From: an uncultured bacterium | Lineage (GTDB): Bacteria; Bacillota; Clostridia; Lachnospirales; Lachnospiraceae | Length of the DNA stretch: 64,000 bases | Direction: 5' to 3' | NCBI GenBank assembly: GCA_947643595.1 | Contig: CANRWP010000002.1 | Span: forward strand, 1 to 64,000 | Part shown: positions 26,258 to 35,487 of the stretch, piece by piece | Numbering within the stretch: the first letter of the stretch is position 1 | Layout of the letters: every line of letters starts with the position of its first letter | Program-made: the position numbers and the translations under genes | Notes under the pieces: model-generated | What the model saw: only the letters and a program-made list of their open reading frames with translations | Told to the model about the DNA's origin: nothing | The model's database searches: none

Positions 26258-27307
26258 TCAATATGTCCTGCTGTCCAAAAACTCAGCGACATTCTCCTTT
26301 GTAAATACATTTTCCTCAACTATATAACTCTTTTCCACCGGCTCTCCGTTTTCCAGTTTCTTTATGATACTGTCGACGTAAATACCCTGCACCGGATTAC
26401 ACTCGATATCCACGTTGATCAGCCCTTCGTCCACCATCTCCAGCGCGTCCCGGATCGCGTCAAAGGAAAGGACCGTCACCTTCCCGCGTTCCCCAAAGCT
26501 GACGCCCGCCTCCTGCATCGCCTCGATAGCTCCCATCGTCATATCATCGTTCTGGGAAACCAGCACATCGATGCTCGGGTAGCGGTGCAGCATCTCCCGC
26601 ATGACTTCTTTCCCCTTTGTGGCCGTAAAATCGGCCGAAGCCGACTCCAGGATATACCAGTTCTCATGGCGCTCCGCGATCTCCTCAAACCCCTCCGTTC
26701 TGCCGATCTGCGCCGTGGAACCGATCGTCCCCTGCAGCACCACGATATTGATATTTTCCGACTGCCTGTTCCTTTTTCTCAGATATTGCTCTAACCATAT
26801 CCCCGCCTTTTTCCCTTCCTCCCTGGCGTCGGTACCGATCCATGTCGTGTAGAGGGATTCATCCTTTACATCCACCATTCGGTCGATAACAATAACAGGA
26901 ATTCCGGCATCCTTCGCCTCCTGCAGCACCGTATCCCAGCCGCTCTCTATCACCGGCGCAAACACGATATAGTCCACGCGCTGAGAGATAAAACTCCGGA
27001 TCGTCTTGATCTGGTTTTCCTGGGTCTGCCTCGCATTGTTATAGATCAGAAAATAGCCCGCATCTTTCGTCAGCGCCTCCTGAATCGAGCGCGTATGCGC
27101 CGTTCTCCAGCCCGACTCGCTCCCCAGCTGAGAAAATCCCACCACGATCAGGTCTTCCATCTCCGAGTCGGCAGGACTCTGTTCTATCTCGATCCCCCGA
27201 TAAAGCCCGTGGCTGATAAAGACAAGCGGCAGGACGCAGAGCAGCAAAATGCAGATTCCAACATGTCCGAAAATGATCTTTTTTAATATCTCCACTGCCC
27301 TTTTCAT
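26258..27307 (-). CDS. Membrane-tethered sugar-binding sensor protein, YtfQ-like
   Basis: This 349-residue protein has an N-terminal membrane segment (about 12-32) with no lipobox, then a type 1 sugar-binding fold closely resembling YtfQ (VGFSQLGSESGWRTAHT, ESGWDTVLQEAKDAGIPVIV, LESASADFTATKGKEVM). It shares many stretches with the transporter's binding protein encoded at 21995-23092. It lies between, and overlaps by four bases, a YesM-type kinase gene and precedes the YesN regulator by 26 bases. This arrangement matches the XylFII-LytS system of clostridia, where the tethered binding protein docks on the kinase and reports extracellular sugar. It is therefore likely a sensor, not a transport component. 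Confidence 0.85.
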   Translation of the reverse strand: MKRAVEILKKIIFGHVGICILLLCVLPLVFISHGLYRGIEIEQSPADSEMEDLIVVGFSQLGSESGWRTAHTRSIQEALTKDAGYFLIYNNARQTQENQIKTIRSFISQRVDYIVFAPVIESGWDTVLQEAKDAGIPVIVIDRMVDVKDESLYTTWIGTDAREEGKKAGIWLEQYLRKRNRQSENINIVVLQGTIGSTAQIGRTEGFEEIAERHENWYILESASADFTATKGKEVMREMLHRYPSIDVLVSQNDDMTMGAIEAMQEAGVSFGERGKVTVLSFDAIRDALEMVDEGLINVDIECNPVQGIYVDSIIKKLENGEPVEKSYIVEENVFTKENVAEFLDSRTY

Positions 27308-28833
27308 CTGTCTTCCTCTTTTTTATCCGTTCTTATATTTTCCTGCAACAGTTCTCCCGATGATTTTTCATGCAGTTTTACCGCGGGAATCACAATACTG
27401 ACTTTTGTGCCTTTTCCCTTTTCCGATTCTATCATCATCCCGTATTCCATCCCGAAATTCATACGGATGCGCTCATTGACGTTGGCAAGTCCGAATCCCT
27501 TCTCCGTCTCCTTGCACGGTCTGCCGATCTCTGTCTGCAGCCGTTTCAGCTCGGCCTCATCCATCCCCACGCCGTTGTCCCGCACGCACAGCAGGATCCT
27601 GTTCTCCTCCGATCTCTCCATCTCCCCTGTGATCCAGATCTTTCCCTTTGCCCGTTTATATTTTATGCCGTGATATAAGGAATTTTCCACCAGGGGCTGC
27701 AGGGTCAGCTTCAATATCTTATACTGGTACAGCTCCGGATCGATAGCGATCTCATAGTCCAGGATATCCCTATAGCGCACCTGCTGGATCTCCAGGTATC
27801 CCCGTATATGCTGTTCCTCCTCCCGGATCGAGATATACTCTTTTCCCTTGCTCAGCACCAGCCGGAAAAATTCGGACAGCGCTACGACCACGTCCACCGC
27901 TTTATCCGGATCGTCCCCCTCTATCAGCCAGACGATCGTGTCTAACGTATTGTAGAGGAAATGGGGGTTGATCTGCTCCTGCAAAAGCCGAAGCTCCGCA
28001 TGCCGCATTTTCCGCTCGTCCTCCTTGATCTGGTGCACCATCACTTCCAAATTCTCCGACATGTCGTTCACACTGTCCGATAGTACCTCCAGCTCATCCT
28101 CCGTCTGCATCTTCGCCCGATGGGAAAAATTGCCCTCCGCTATCTGACTGGTGATCCGACACAGCTCCTGGATCGGTTTCGTGATACTGTTCAGAATAGC
28201 GCTGGTGATCAAAATCACCGAGGCGACAATACAGCCGCCCATCAGGACGCTGATTAAGATCACATGTTCCACTTCTGTGTTCAACTGTACCTTCAGCTGT
28301 TCGATCGTTCTGGTCTGATAATAGATATAATACTGTATATCATCCTGTATCAGTTCCGTCAGAATATAGATATCGTTGTACAGCATGTCCGTATTTTTTT
28401 CGTATTCCCCCTCCGACTCCTGGTTCTCCCTGACGTCATCCACCCTGTCCTCCAGCGTGTCCAGGTTGCGCAGAAGGCTTTGCAGCCACACCCGGCTCTC
28501 CCGGTCCGTCGTGATCGTCAACAGTCTGCTGCCCTCCATTCTGAGCTCATCGATCAGAGTATAGGGATTTTTCAGCGTGCCGTCCTCGTCCACCGTGTCA
28601 AACGTCACATTGCTGACCACCAGTTTATAGAGGCTCTCATCGATCTCCTCCTTGAAGTTCATATTGTAGTTGTTCGCGACGGTCATGCTGCTCACGATCT
28701 GGTCGTAGGCGCGGCTGTAGTTGAGAAGCGCCATGATCAGATAGATCGCGACGTAGAGGATCGGTACCATCGCCACGACCACCAGCACGATCAGCTTATT
28801 TTTCAGGGGGTACTTTATTTTTTCCGCAGTCAT
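27304..28833 (-). CDS. Sensor histidine kinase, YesM/LytS type
   Basis: This 509-residue kinase has two membrane helices (about 14-36 and 190-212) bracketing an extracellular all-helical domain, a HAMP linker (SITKPIQELCRITSQIAEGNF), and the YesM-type dimerisation/phosphorylation segment with the phosphoacceptor His in QEQINPHFLYNTLD, then an ATPase domain (DNGVGMDEAEL, GFGLANVNERI). It probably senses sugar through the tethered binding protein encoded next, whose start overlaps its stop by four bases, and phosphorylates the YesN-type regulator. It is divergently transcribed from the symporter gene. Confidence 0.93.
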   Translation of the reverse strand: MTAEKIKYPLKNKLIVLVVVAMVPILYVAIYLIMALLNYSRAYDQIVSSMTVANNYNMNFKEEIDESLYKLVVSNVTFDTVDEDGTLKNPYTLIDELRMEGSRLLTITTDRESRVWLQSLLRNLDTLEDRVDDVRENQESEGEYEKNTDMLYNDIYILTELIQDDIQYYIYYQTRTIEQLKVQLNTEVEHVILISVLMGGCIVASVILITSAILNSITKPIQELCRITSQIAEGNFSHRAKMQTEDELEVLSDSVNDMSENLEVMVHQIKEDERKMRHAELRLLQEQINPHFLYNTLDTIVWLIEGDDPDKAVDVVVALSEFFRLVLSKGKEYISIREEEQHIRGYLEIQQVRYRDILDYEIAIDPELYQYKILKLTLQPLVENSLYHGIKYKRAKGKIWITGEMERSEENRILLCVRDNGVGMDEAELKRLQTEIGRPCKETEKGFGLANVNERIRMNFGMEYGMMIESEKGKGTKVSIVIPAVKLHEKSSGELLQENIRTDKKEEDR

Positions 28834-28881
28834 AATGTTTTCCGGTTCCTCCCTATGTGTCGGTGAAAACCCTTTACTCCT

Positions 28882-28910
28882 ACTCTACCCATTCCGGGTA
28901 TTCTTGTCAA
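28882..28910 (-). promoter_or_regulatory. Promoter of the sensor kinase operon
   Basis: TTGACA (28905-28910) and TAGAGT (28882-28887) on the minus strand are 17 bases apart, 49 bases upstream of the kinase ATG. It lies back to back with the symporter promoter. Confidence 0.6.
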
Positions 28911-28926
28911 TTATCCGACACCAATT

Positions 28927-28955
28927 TTGACAAATGCGCTTTAGTGTGCTAAACT
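28927..28955 (+). promoter_or_regulatory. Promoter of the symporter gene
   Basis: TTGACA at 28927-28932 and TAAACT at 28950-28955 are 17 bases apart, with AGGAGG at about 28984 and the ATG at 28998. Confidence 0.65.
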
Positions 28956-28997
28956 GTGAAAGATTTGTATAAAGATGCAGAAAAGGAGGAGTTTACT

Positions 28998-30518
28998 ATG
29001 TTGACGCAAAGCTGTATCATTCTGGCTATTGTGATCTATCTGTGCGGTATGCTGTACATAGGCATCGCTTTTTCCAAAAAGAATTCCAATACGGATGATT
29101 TCTATCTGGGCGGAAGGACTCTCGGTCCCTTCGTCACCGCCATGAGCGCGGAGGCTTCCGACATGAGCAGTTATCTGCTGATGGGGCTTCCCGGGCTTGC
29201 CTATCTGTCCGGTCTCGCCGACGTGGGGTGGACCGTGATCGGGCTGGCTGCCGGCACCTATCTGAACTGGCTGATCGTCTCTAAGAAGATCCGCCGTTAT
29301 TCCCATGCGGTAGGCGCCATCACGATCCCGGACTTTTTCGCAAAACGCTACGGCGATCAGAAAAACATCCTGACCGCCATTGCCGCCGTGATCATCATTA
29401 TCTTCTTCATCCCCTACACCGCATCCGGTTTTTCCGCCTGCGGCAAACTGTTCAGCACGCTCTTCGGCATGAACTACATGGTGGCGATGATCGTCTCCGC
29501 CGTGATCATCGTGACCTACTGTGCATTCGGCGGCTTCCTGGCGGTCAGCACCACGGACCTGATCCAGAGTATCATCATGACGATCGCGCTGTTCATCGTG
29601 ATCGGATTCGGTGTGGTTCAGGCGGGCGGAACTGCCGCTGTGATCGAAAATGCGAAAGCTCTGCCCGGTTATCTGAGTTTCACCCGGACCTACCTGGCGG
29701 ACACGAACAGCGCCTCCCCATACACACCGCTGATGATGGTGTCCATGCTCGCCTGGGGGCTCGGCTATTTCGGTATGCCCCATATCCTGCTGCGCTTCAT
29801 GGCCATCGAGGATGAGGAAAAGCTGTCGTTATCCAGAAGAGTCGCCTCCGCATGGGTGGTCATCTCCATGGCGGTGGCCGTGCTGATCGGCATCATCGGC
29901 TACGGTATGACAAAGGCGGGCGTCCTCCCCGCCCTCGAAGATTCCGAGACGATCATCATCCGGATCGCCGGTTATCTGAGCAATTTCGGTGTCTTCCCTG
30001 CGCTGATCGCCGGCATTATCATGGCCGGCATTCTCGCCGCCACGATGTCCACCGCGGACTCCCAGCTTCTGACCGCGGCCTCCGGCATCTCTCAGAATAT
30101 CATGCAGGACTTCTTCGGCGTCAAGCTGAAAGACAAAACGGCGATGTCTATCGCGAGGATCACTGTCATCGCCATCGCCGTGATCGCTATCTTTCTGGCA
30201 AGAGATCCGAACAGCTCCGTGTTCCGGATCGTATCCTTCGCCTGGGCGGGCTTCGGCGCGACCTTCGGCCCCGTTGTCCTCCTCGCGCTGTTCTGGAGGC
30301 GCTCCAACAAATGGGGCGCTCTGGCTGGCATGATCTCCGGCGGCGTCATGATCTTTGTCTGGAAATTCGGCATCGCGAAGCTGGGCGGCGCCTTCAATAT
30401 CTATGAACTGCTGCCCGCTTTTATTATCGCCTGCATCTTCAATGTCGTTGTCAGTCTGCTGACACCGGCTCCCGATGAGGAGATCACGAAGGTGTTCGAT
30501 CAGGTGAGCGGGAAGTAA
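28998..30518 (+). CDS. putP: Sodium/proline symporter PutP family
   Basis: The ATG at 28998, preceded by AGGAGG, gives 506 residues with about 13 membrane helices. The N-terminal part carries the sodium:solute symporter signature (DDFYLGGRTLGPFVTAMSAE, then ASDMSSYLLMGLPG), and the middle contains WGLGYFGMPHILLRFMA, typical of PutP. It takes up proline with Na+, for nutrition or osmotic balance. It is a single-gene transcript with its own promoter and a clear terminator, divergent from the sensor kinase operon; a functional link to that sugar system is not evident. Confidence 0.9.
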   Translation: MLTQSCIILAIVIYLCGMLYIGIAFSKKNSNTDDFYLGGRTLGPFVTAMSAEASDMSSYLLMGLPGLAYLSGLADVGWTVIGLAAGTYLNWLIVSKKIRRYSHAVGAITIPDFFAKRYGDQKNILTAIAAVIIIIFFIPYTASGFSACGKLFSTLFGMNYMVAMIVSAVIIVTYCAFGGFLAVSTTDLIQSIIMTIALFIVIGFGVVQAGGTAAVIENAKALPGYLSFTRTYLADTNSASPYTPLMMVSMLAWGLGYFGMPHILLRFMAIEDEEKLSLSRRVASAWVVISMAVAVLIGIIGYGMTKAGVLPALEDSETIIIRIAGYLSNFGVFPALIAGIIMAGILAATMSTADSQLLTAASGISQNIMQDFFGVKLKDKTAMSIARITVIAIAVIAIFLARDPNSSVFRIVSFAWAGFGATFGPVVLLALFWRRSNKWGALAGMISGGVMIFVWKFGIAKLGGAFNIYELLPAFIIACIFNVVVSLLTPAPDEEITKVFDQVSGK

Positions 30519-30538
30519 AAAGTCTAAAGTGACAAAAG

Positions 30539-30575
30539 CAGAGCCGGAAACCTGTTCTTCCGATTTCCGGCTCTG
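30539..30575. terminator. Bidirectional terminator between putP and the surface-protein gene
   Basis: A perfect 12-bp stem (CAGAGCCGGAAA / TTTCCGGCTCTG) with a 13-base loop lies 20 bases after the symporter stop and 16 bases before the surface-protein stop on the other strand. Confidence 0.8.
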
Positions 30576-30591
30576 TTATATATTTACTGAT

Positions 30592-33100
30592 CTATCTATT
30601 TCTATTTCTTCTCTCCGTCTCTCTCAGGAAAAGGACACCTGCCAAAGCCATTCCCGCAACGATAAGCCAGACACCTGGCACGTTTCCATCCCCCGTTGCG
30701 ACACTTCCCCAAAGGGGTACTTCCTCCTCCGGAATATAGATCCACTCCTCGATCACAGGCTCCCAGACTTTTACATAGGTTTTCGGCACACCCTCCTCCA
30801 GGATCGTGATCCGCTCCGGGCTGTCCGGGTCGTTGGGATCCGGCAGCTCTGTCGGGTATTCCGGTTCGGGGACCGGCTCTGGTTCCACTTCCGGCTCCGG
30901 ATCCTTTCCAGGATCGGGATCTTTACCAGGGCCTGGATCCTTCCCGGGATCCGGGGCCGGATCGGGATCTTTCCCTTTCGTATTGCGGAACGCCGCCACC
31001 GCCTCTCCGCCGGCCGTGATCGTTCCTGTCGTGCCGGTGGCGGTCACGGTGTAACCCGCCGAATCCAGTTCTTCCACTTTATAGCTGATGCCCGGCTCCA
31101 GCTTGATCGCGGTCACGCTCTCCCCACCCTTCAGCTTGAACTGTGCAACACCGTTATGAAAACTCACCCGGTGCTCCGCCCAGTTATTGTCGGCTCCCGT
31201 GTAAGCTTTCCCGTCTTTAAACAGGGAAATTCGGAAGTCAAACTCCTGCCCCGGATCCGCCCCGCTTCCGGCGATCGTCTTCTCCACCGTCAGTTTTCCA
31301 TGTGCAGGCTTCGTTCCGTCCGGTTTAAAGGTGTTTGTGACGGTCAGGTTTATATCGCCGTTCACAGGGTACCAGCCAAAATCACTGGTGCTGCTTCTGT
31401 AGATCGCCCTGCCATAATTATAATAGCCGTTCTCCGCATTGAGTACCACAATAGCCGGGTGGGGGGTGTAAAATACCTGGCCGTAGTCACCGGTATACGG
31501 ATTTCCGATATAGTCGACACTGTAGCCCAGACCGCCGGAGATTACCACTTCTCCGTATCCGTTCTCGTCGGTCTTCAGGATAAAATCCCCGCCGGTGCCG
31601 GTACCGTCCTCCACATAGGTATAGGTACGCCTCGGCCCGTCCGCCGTAACACTGTCCGTGTAAGTAAACCCACCCTTTATCTCATATCCGTCATACTGGA
31701 CAGCCCTGGACGCCAAAGCCGCCCCATGTCCGTTGTCCGCCGCCTCTTCCTCTGGGGCATTCGACTCAGGATCCCCTATCTCTGCCGAATCAGGATCACT
31801 GCCCGAAACATCCCCTGCAGCAGACTCATATATCTCTCCGGCTTCTTCCGCCTTTTCAGTATGGTCAGACTGACCGGCCACTTTGCTGCTTTCCGCCGGA
31901 TCATCTCCCGGCTCCGGCGCAGTTCTCTCCGCTCCGGCACCATCCTCCTCGTCATTTCCCGATACGTCGCTGTCCTCGGGGGCTGCATCCCTATCCGACG
32001 TGTGATCTTTTCCAACGATATCATCTGCTGCCGTCTTACTATATTCTATAACTGCATCGCCGTCCGGCATCCCGGCACCCGCATCAGGCTCCGCCGATTT
32101 CACCTGATTTCCGGAAATATCCGCCATTTCCTCCGCTGCCATTCTGGTCGTGGAACTGGTGAGGACAATGCCGCCGTCCTCCGGCGATATTTTCTTTCCC
32201 AGTTTATATTTATCATATCCGGCAGCCGGCGTATCATTTATAAATATCCGAAAAAGATACTCTTTTCCCGGTTCCCCTTTCTCTTTAACAATCTTTATCT
32301 CATCACATGAAAGCTTGCCAGTACTCTTAACATTTCCCAGCAGAGCCACGTTATTTCCATCAGCGTATCCCACACGGCTGTTACCGCTGTATATCCAAGC
32401 ACTTTCTGTGTCCAATATATCTACACGACAGAGGATGTCTTCCTCCCATATATTCTCCGGAATCTCTGACAGCATCTTCGAAACGTCTATGGTTTTCTCC
32501 AGCGTATTTTGGTCTATCACAAATGTTCTGGTAACCAGGTGATCCTTACCATTATAAATGTATCCATAGTCATAGACAGATACCATTAACTTCAGTTCTT
32601 TTCTCAGCTCATTCCCTTCCCGAAGGGCATTACCGGCATCATCCCTGTCCAGTTTAACTTTTAACTCGTCCGGAAAGCCTTTATACCCTCCGGAATAAAC
32701 AACCGTACGGCCTGCAATTCTTTCCTCCCTATCCAGAGTGAACACTGTCTCCGTCTTAAACCCCTCTATCTGGGGATCCACTTCTACTATGCCGGTGATC
32801 TCACAATCCGGGCTGATTTTCAGCACCCCGTCCTCCAGGCCGTTGCTGCCGACCACCACCTTTGCCTCCTCAAAATCAGAAGGACCTGTCTGCATTTTTA
32901 CCACAAATGTATAATAGGGGGACTCCCCCGGAAGCGGATCCGGAACTTCTTTTTTGATCGTAAGAGTGTAATCGCCTACCCCCCCCGGCACTATAAGATC
33001 CGGTCGGATTCGCCGCCAGCGCTACCACAGCCGCCTGTCCTGCAAGTAACAGAACCACGATCGCCCGAAGCATTTTCTTTCCCTTTCTCAAAAATTTCAT
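30592..33100 (-). CDS. Large cell-surface protein with signal peptide, frameshifted at a G8 tract (possible phase-variable gene)
   Basis: A strong ribosome site (AGGAGG) precedes an ATG at 33100 that encodes a secretion signal (residues 1-30, ending VVALAA). In the given sequence that frame continues past a run of eight G (32979-32986) and soon stops, while the 799-codon body lies in another frame. With seven G the two join exactly into about 835 residues. The body has beta-rich N-terminal domains, an acidic Ser/Asp/Glu linker (about 320-450), a pilin-like isopeptide-type domain (KLTVEKTIAGSG... VEELDSAGYTV), a Pro/Asp repeat stalk, and a C-terminal ATGD-hydrophobic-basic sorting tail. It sits next to sortase B, its likely anchoring enzyme. 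The frameshift may be phase variation, a mutation or a base-calling error. Confidence 0.8.
32979..32986 (-). repeat. Poly-G(8) homopolymer in codons ~39-41 of the surface-protein gene
   Basis: Eight consecutive G on the coding strand sit 114 bases into the gene. Reading the flanks, G7 (or G10) joins the signal peptide to the body and G8 does not. Poly-G tracts at this position are classic slipped-strand switches in other bacteria. Confidence 0.9.
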
Positions 33101-33189
33101 CTTTTCAATTCCTCCTTTTGGTTATTTTCTCCTCCGGGCAGCTTCAAACCCGGTATTTTTCAACATGATTATAGTTAAAATAACATAAA

Positions 33190-33213
33190 AGCAGGGCTCT
33201 TTCAAGCCCTGCT
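33190..33213 (-). terminator. Terminator of the pgi-sortase transcript
   Basis: Perfect nine-base arms (AGCAGGGCT / AGCCCTGCT) with a six-base loop are followed on the minus strand by TTTATGTTATTTT. It lies 74 bases after the sortase stop and 90 bases before the surface-protein start, so the surface protein needs its own promoter; a TATAAT-like box is visible near 33166-33171. Confidence 0.75.
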
Positions 33214-33286
33214 CTATCCGTTTTGCCCTATAGTCCAACAATAAAAACCTATTGTGCAACATTACATCCCAAATTCCAGATCGTTC

Positions 33287-34063
33287 CTACTCCTCAAAGG
33301 GCACCAGCATCCCGTGCAGCACATACCTCGCATTCTCAAAATAATACACACAGGTGGAGAGGACGACAAACTTTTCCTTCGAGTCTATCTCCACATCGGC
33401 AGTGAAATCCGAATCTGCCACGGCTTCCTGCAGATACTCCTCGAACTCAGGGCAGTCCTCCCGAAAGATCCGGTATGTATTCGATACCGCTTTCGTTGTA
33501 TACCCGCTGAACAGAACGATCTGATAATTCTGCTCCGGCGTCAGAAGCCACATTATCGGATGCTCCTCATAGTAAGCCTGGTCCGCCCAGTCGCTCAGCG
33601 TGGCGAACATGGCTCCGTTTTTCATATGGTGGCCGTGGATGATCGTGTTGGCGTCCGCAAAGTCCCTTGTATTCCTCATTTCCACGAAAATGGAGCCTGC
33701 CCGGTCCTCTGACATGCGATAGTTGTGGTTCAGATAATACTCATTGTTCTCCCCCTGCAGCACCGGGTAGTTGATTCTTGTCCCCTCACAGTAGATCCAG
33801 CCCACCACGTCCTCGTTTATCTTCCGCAGCGCTTCGAAATCCACCGTGATCGGCACGCCATTCTCCTTCTCTTCCGCCTCATCTTCCTTCTCCTCCGGAG
33901 AACTGTCCTGCGTTATCACTCTGGTGGTATACTCCGCCGCAGATTCCTCATACAGTTTATCTATGGCGCGGTATTCCAGCATTTCGCGCAGGGCAGCCCC
34001 GGTCGAAAAGATAAAGACGGCGCCGCAGACCGCCATCAGTATTTTTCGTATCTTTTTTTTCAT
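33287..34063 (-). CDS. srtB: Class B sortase
   Basis: This 258-residue protein has an N-terminal membrane anchor (about 6-26) and a sortase fold with the catalytic His in TIIHGHHMKNGAMF, the catalytic Cys in LSTC and the Arg in NARYVLHG. The extra helical segment and LSTC context place it in class B. It is a transpeptidase that links surface proteins to the cell wall. It begins three bases after the pgi stop with no strong ribosome site, so its translation is probably coupled to pgi. The adjacent surface protein with a non-canonical tail is its likely substrate. Confidence 0.92.
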   Translation of the reverse strand: MKKKIRKILMAVCGAVFIFSTGAALREMLEYRAIDKLYEESAAEYTTRVITQDSSPEEKEDEAEEKENGVPITVDFEALRKINEDVVGWIYCEGTRINYPVLQGENNEYYLNHNYRMSEDRAGSIFVEMRNTRDFADANTIIHGHHMKNGAMFATLSDWADQAYYEEHPIMWLLTPEQNYQIVLFSGYTTKAVSNTYRIFREDCPEFEEYLQEAVADSDFTADVEIDSKEKFVVLSTCVYYFENARYVLHGMLVPFEE

Positions 34064-34066
34064 GAT

Positions 34067-35413
34067 CTACAGTCTTCTCAGCAATGCCTCACGCTGTTCC
34101 TCAAATCCCGGCTTTCCAAGCAGGGCAAACATATTCTTCTTGTAGCTCTCCACTCCCGGCTGATTGAACGGATTCACGCCCAGCATATAGCCGGATACGC
34201 CGCAGGCAAATTCAAAGAAATAGAAGAGCTGTCCCAGATAAAACTCATTCGCTTCCGGAATCTTTACCATCAGGTTGGGCACCTGCCCGTCCGTGTGGGC
34301 AAGGATCGTTCCGTTCATCGCGGATTTATTGACAAAATCCACTGTCTGTCCGGCCAGATAGTTGAGACCGTCCAGATCCACAGGCTCCTCACCGATCGTC
34401 AGTGTCTCTCTGCTCGTCTCCACATCGATCACTGTCTCGAACATGATCCTTGCGCCGTCCTGGATGAACTGTCCCATGGAGTGCAGGTCGGTGGTCAGAT
34501 CCACGCTTGCCGGGAAGATACCTCTCTGGTCTTTACCCTCAGACTCGCCGTAGAGCTGTTTCCACCACTCGGATACATAGTGTACGGAGGGTTCATAGTT
34601 CGCCAGTATCTCGACAGATTTGCCCTTTCTCAGCAGAATATTGCGGATCCCGGCATACTGTAATGCATCGTTTTCCTCAAACGGATTGTTCAGTGCCGCC
34701 TCTCTGCCGCTCGCTGCGCCTTCCATCAATTTATCGATATCCGCGCCGGAAACCGCAATCGGAAGCAGACCCACCGCCGTCAGAACGGAGAAACGTCCGC
34801 CCACGTCATCCGGCACAACAAAGGTCTCATATCCTTCCTCCGTCGCAAGTTTCTTCAATGCTCCCCGCGCCTTGTCGGTGGTCGCGTAAATTCTCTTCGC
34901 AGCTCCCTCTTTCCCATATTTTTTCTCGCACATCTCCTTGAAGATACGGAAAGCGATGGCCGGTTCCGTTGTTGTCCCTGATTTGGATATAATATTGATG
35001 GAGAAATCTCTCTCTCCGATCACATCCATCAGATCCTTCAGATAGGTGGAACTGATGGAGTTGCCGCAGAAATAAATTTCCGGCGTCTTCCGCACGGACT
35101 TGTCCACGGTATTGTAGAAGCTGTGGCGCAAAAATTCGATCGCCGCCCTCGCCCCCAGATAGGAGCCGCCGATACCGATCACCAGAAGTACTTCGGAATC
35201 GCCCTGGATCTTCTCCGCCGCTTTTTTAATTCTGGAAAACTCATCCTTATCATAGTCCACGGGGAGATCGATCCAGCCCAGAAAATCATTTCCAGCCCCG
35301 GTTTTACTCACCAGAACTTCTTTTGCATCCAGTACGGGCTTTTTTATATTTTCCACTTCATGCTCCGCAATAAAGGGTGCCGCTTTCGAATAATCAAATG
35401 TTACTTTACTCAT
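34067..35413 (-). CDS. pgi: Glucose-6-phosphate isomerase
   Basis: The ATG at 35413 with AAGGAG upstream gives 448 residues, the size of the Firmicutes Pgi. Signature stretches include [13 protein letters not shown], the phosphosugar site SKSGTTTEP, and [19 protein letters not shown] plus the C-terminal [10 protein letters not shown] with the catalytic His/Lys region. It interconverts glucose-6-phosphate and fructose-6-phosphate in glycolysis. It is co-transcribed with the sortase gene, an unusual pairing that may be only positional. Confidence 0.96.
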   Translation of the reverse strand: MSKVTFDYSKAAPFIAEHEVENIKKPVLDAKEVLVSKTGAGNDFLGWIDLPVDYDKDEFSRIKKAAEKIQGDSEVLLVIGIGGSYLGARAAIEFLRHSFYNTVDKSVRKTPEIYFCGNSISSTYLKDLMDVIGERDFSINIISKSGTTTEPAIAFRIFKEMCEKKYGKEGAAKRIYATTDKARGALKKLATEEGYETFVVPDDVGGRFSVLTAVGLLPIAVSGADIDKLMEGAASGREAALNNPFEENDALQYAGIRNILLRKGKSVEILANYEPSVHYVSEWWKQLYGESEGKDQRGIFPASVDLTTDLHSMGQFIQDGARIMFETVIDVETSRETLTIGEEPVDLDGLNYLAGQTVDFVNKSAMNGTILAHTDGQVPNLMVKIPEANEFYLGQLFYFFEFACGVSGYMLGVNPFNQPGVESYKKNMFALLGKPGFEEQREALLRRL

Positions 35414-35487
35414 TTTCTCTGCTCCTTTTCTCAAGATTTATCAGTTTTAGTTTAGCAAAGAACAGTTTTTCTTTCAATAGCATTTCA

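Noticed and set aside
30529..32310. A 593-codon plus-strand open frame opposite the surface-protein gene
   Set aside because: It begins in the putP terminator and mirrors the body of the surface protein; no ribosome site or domain.
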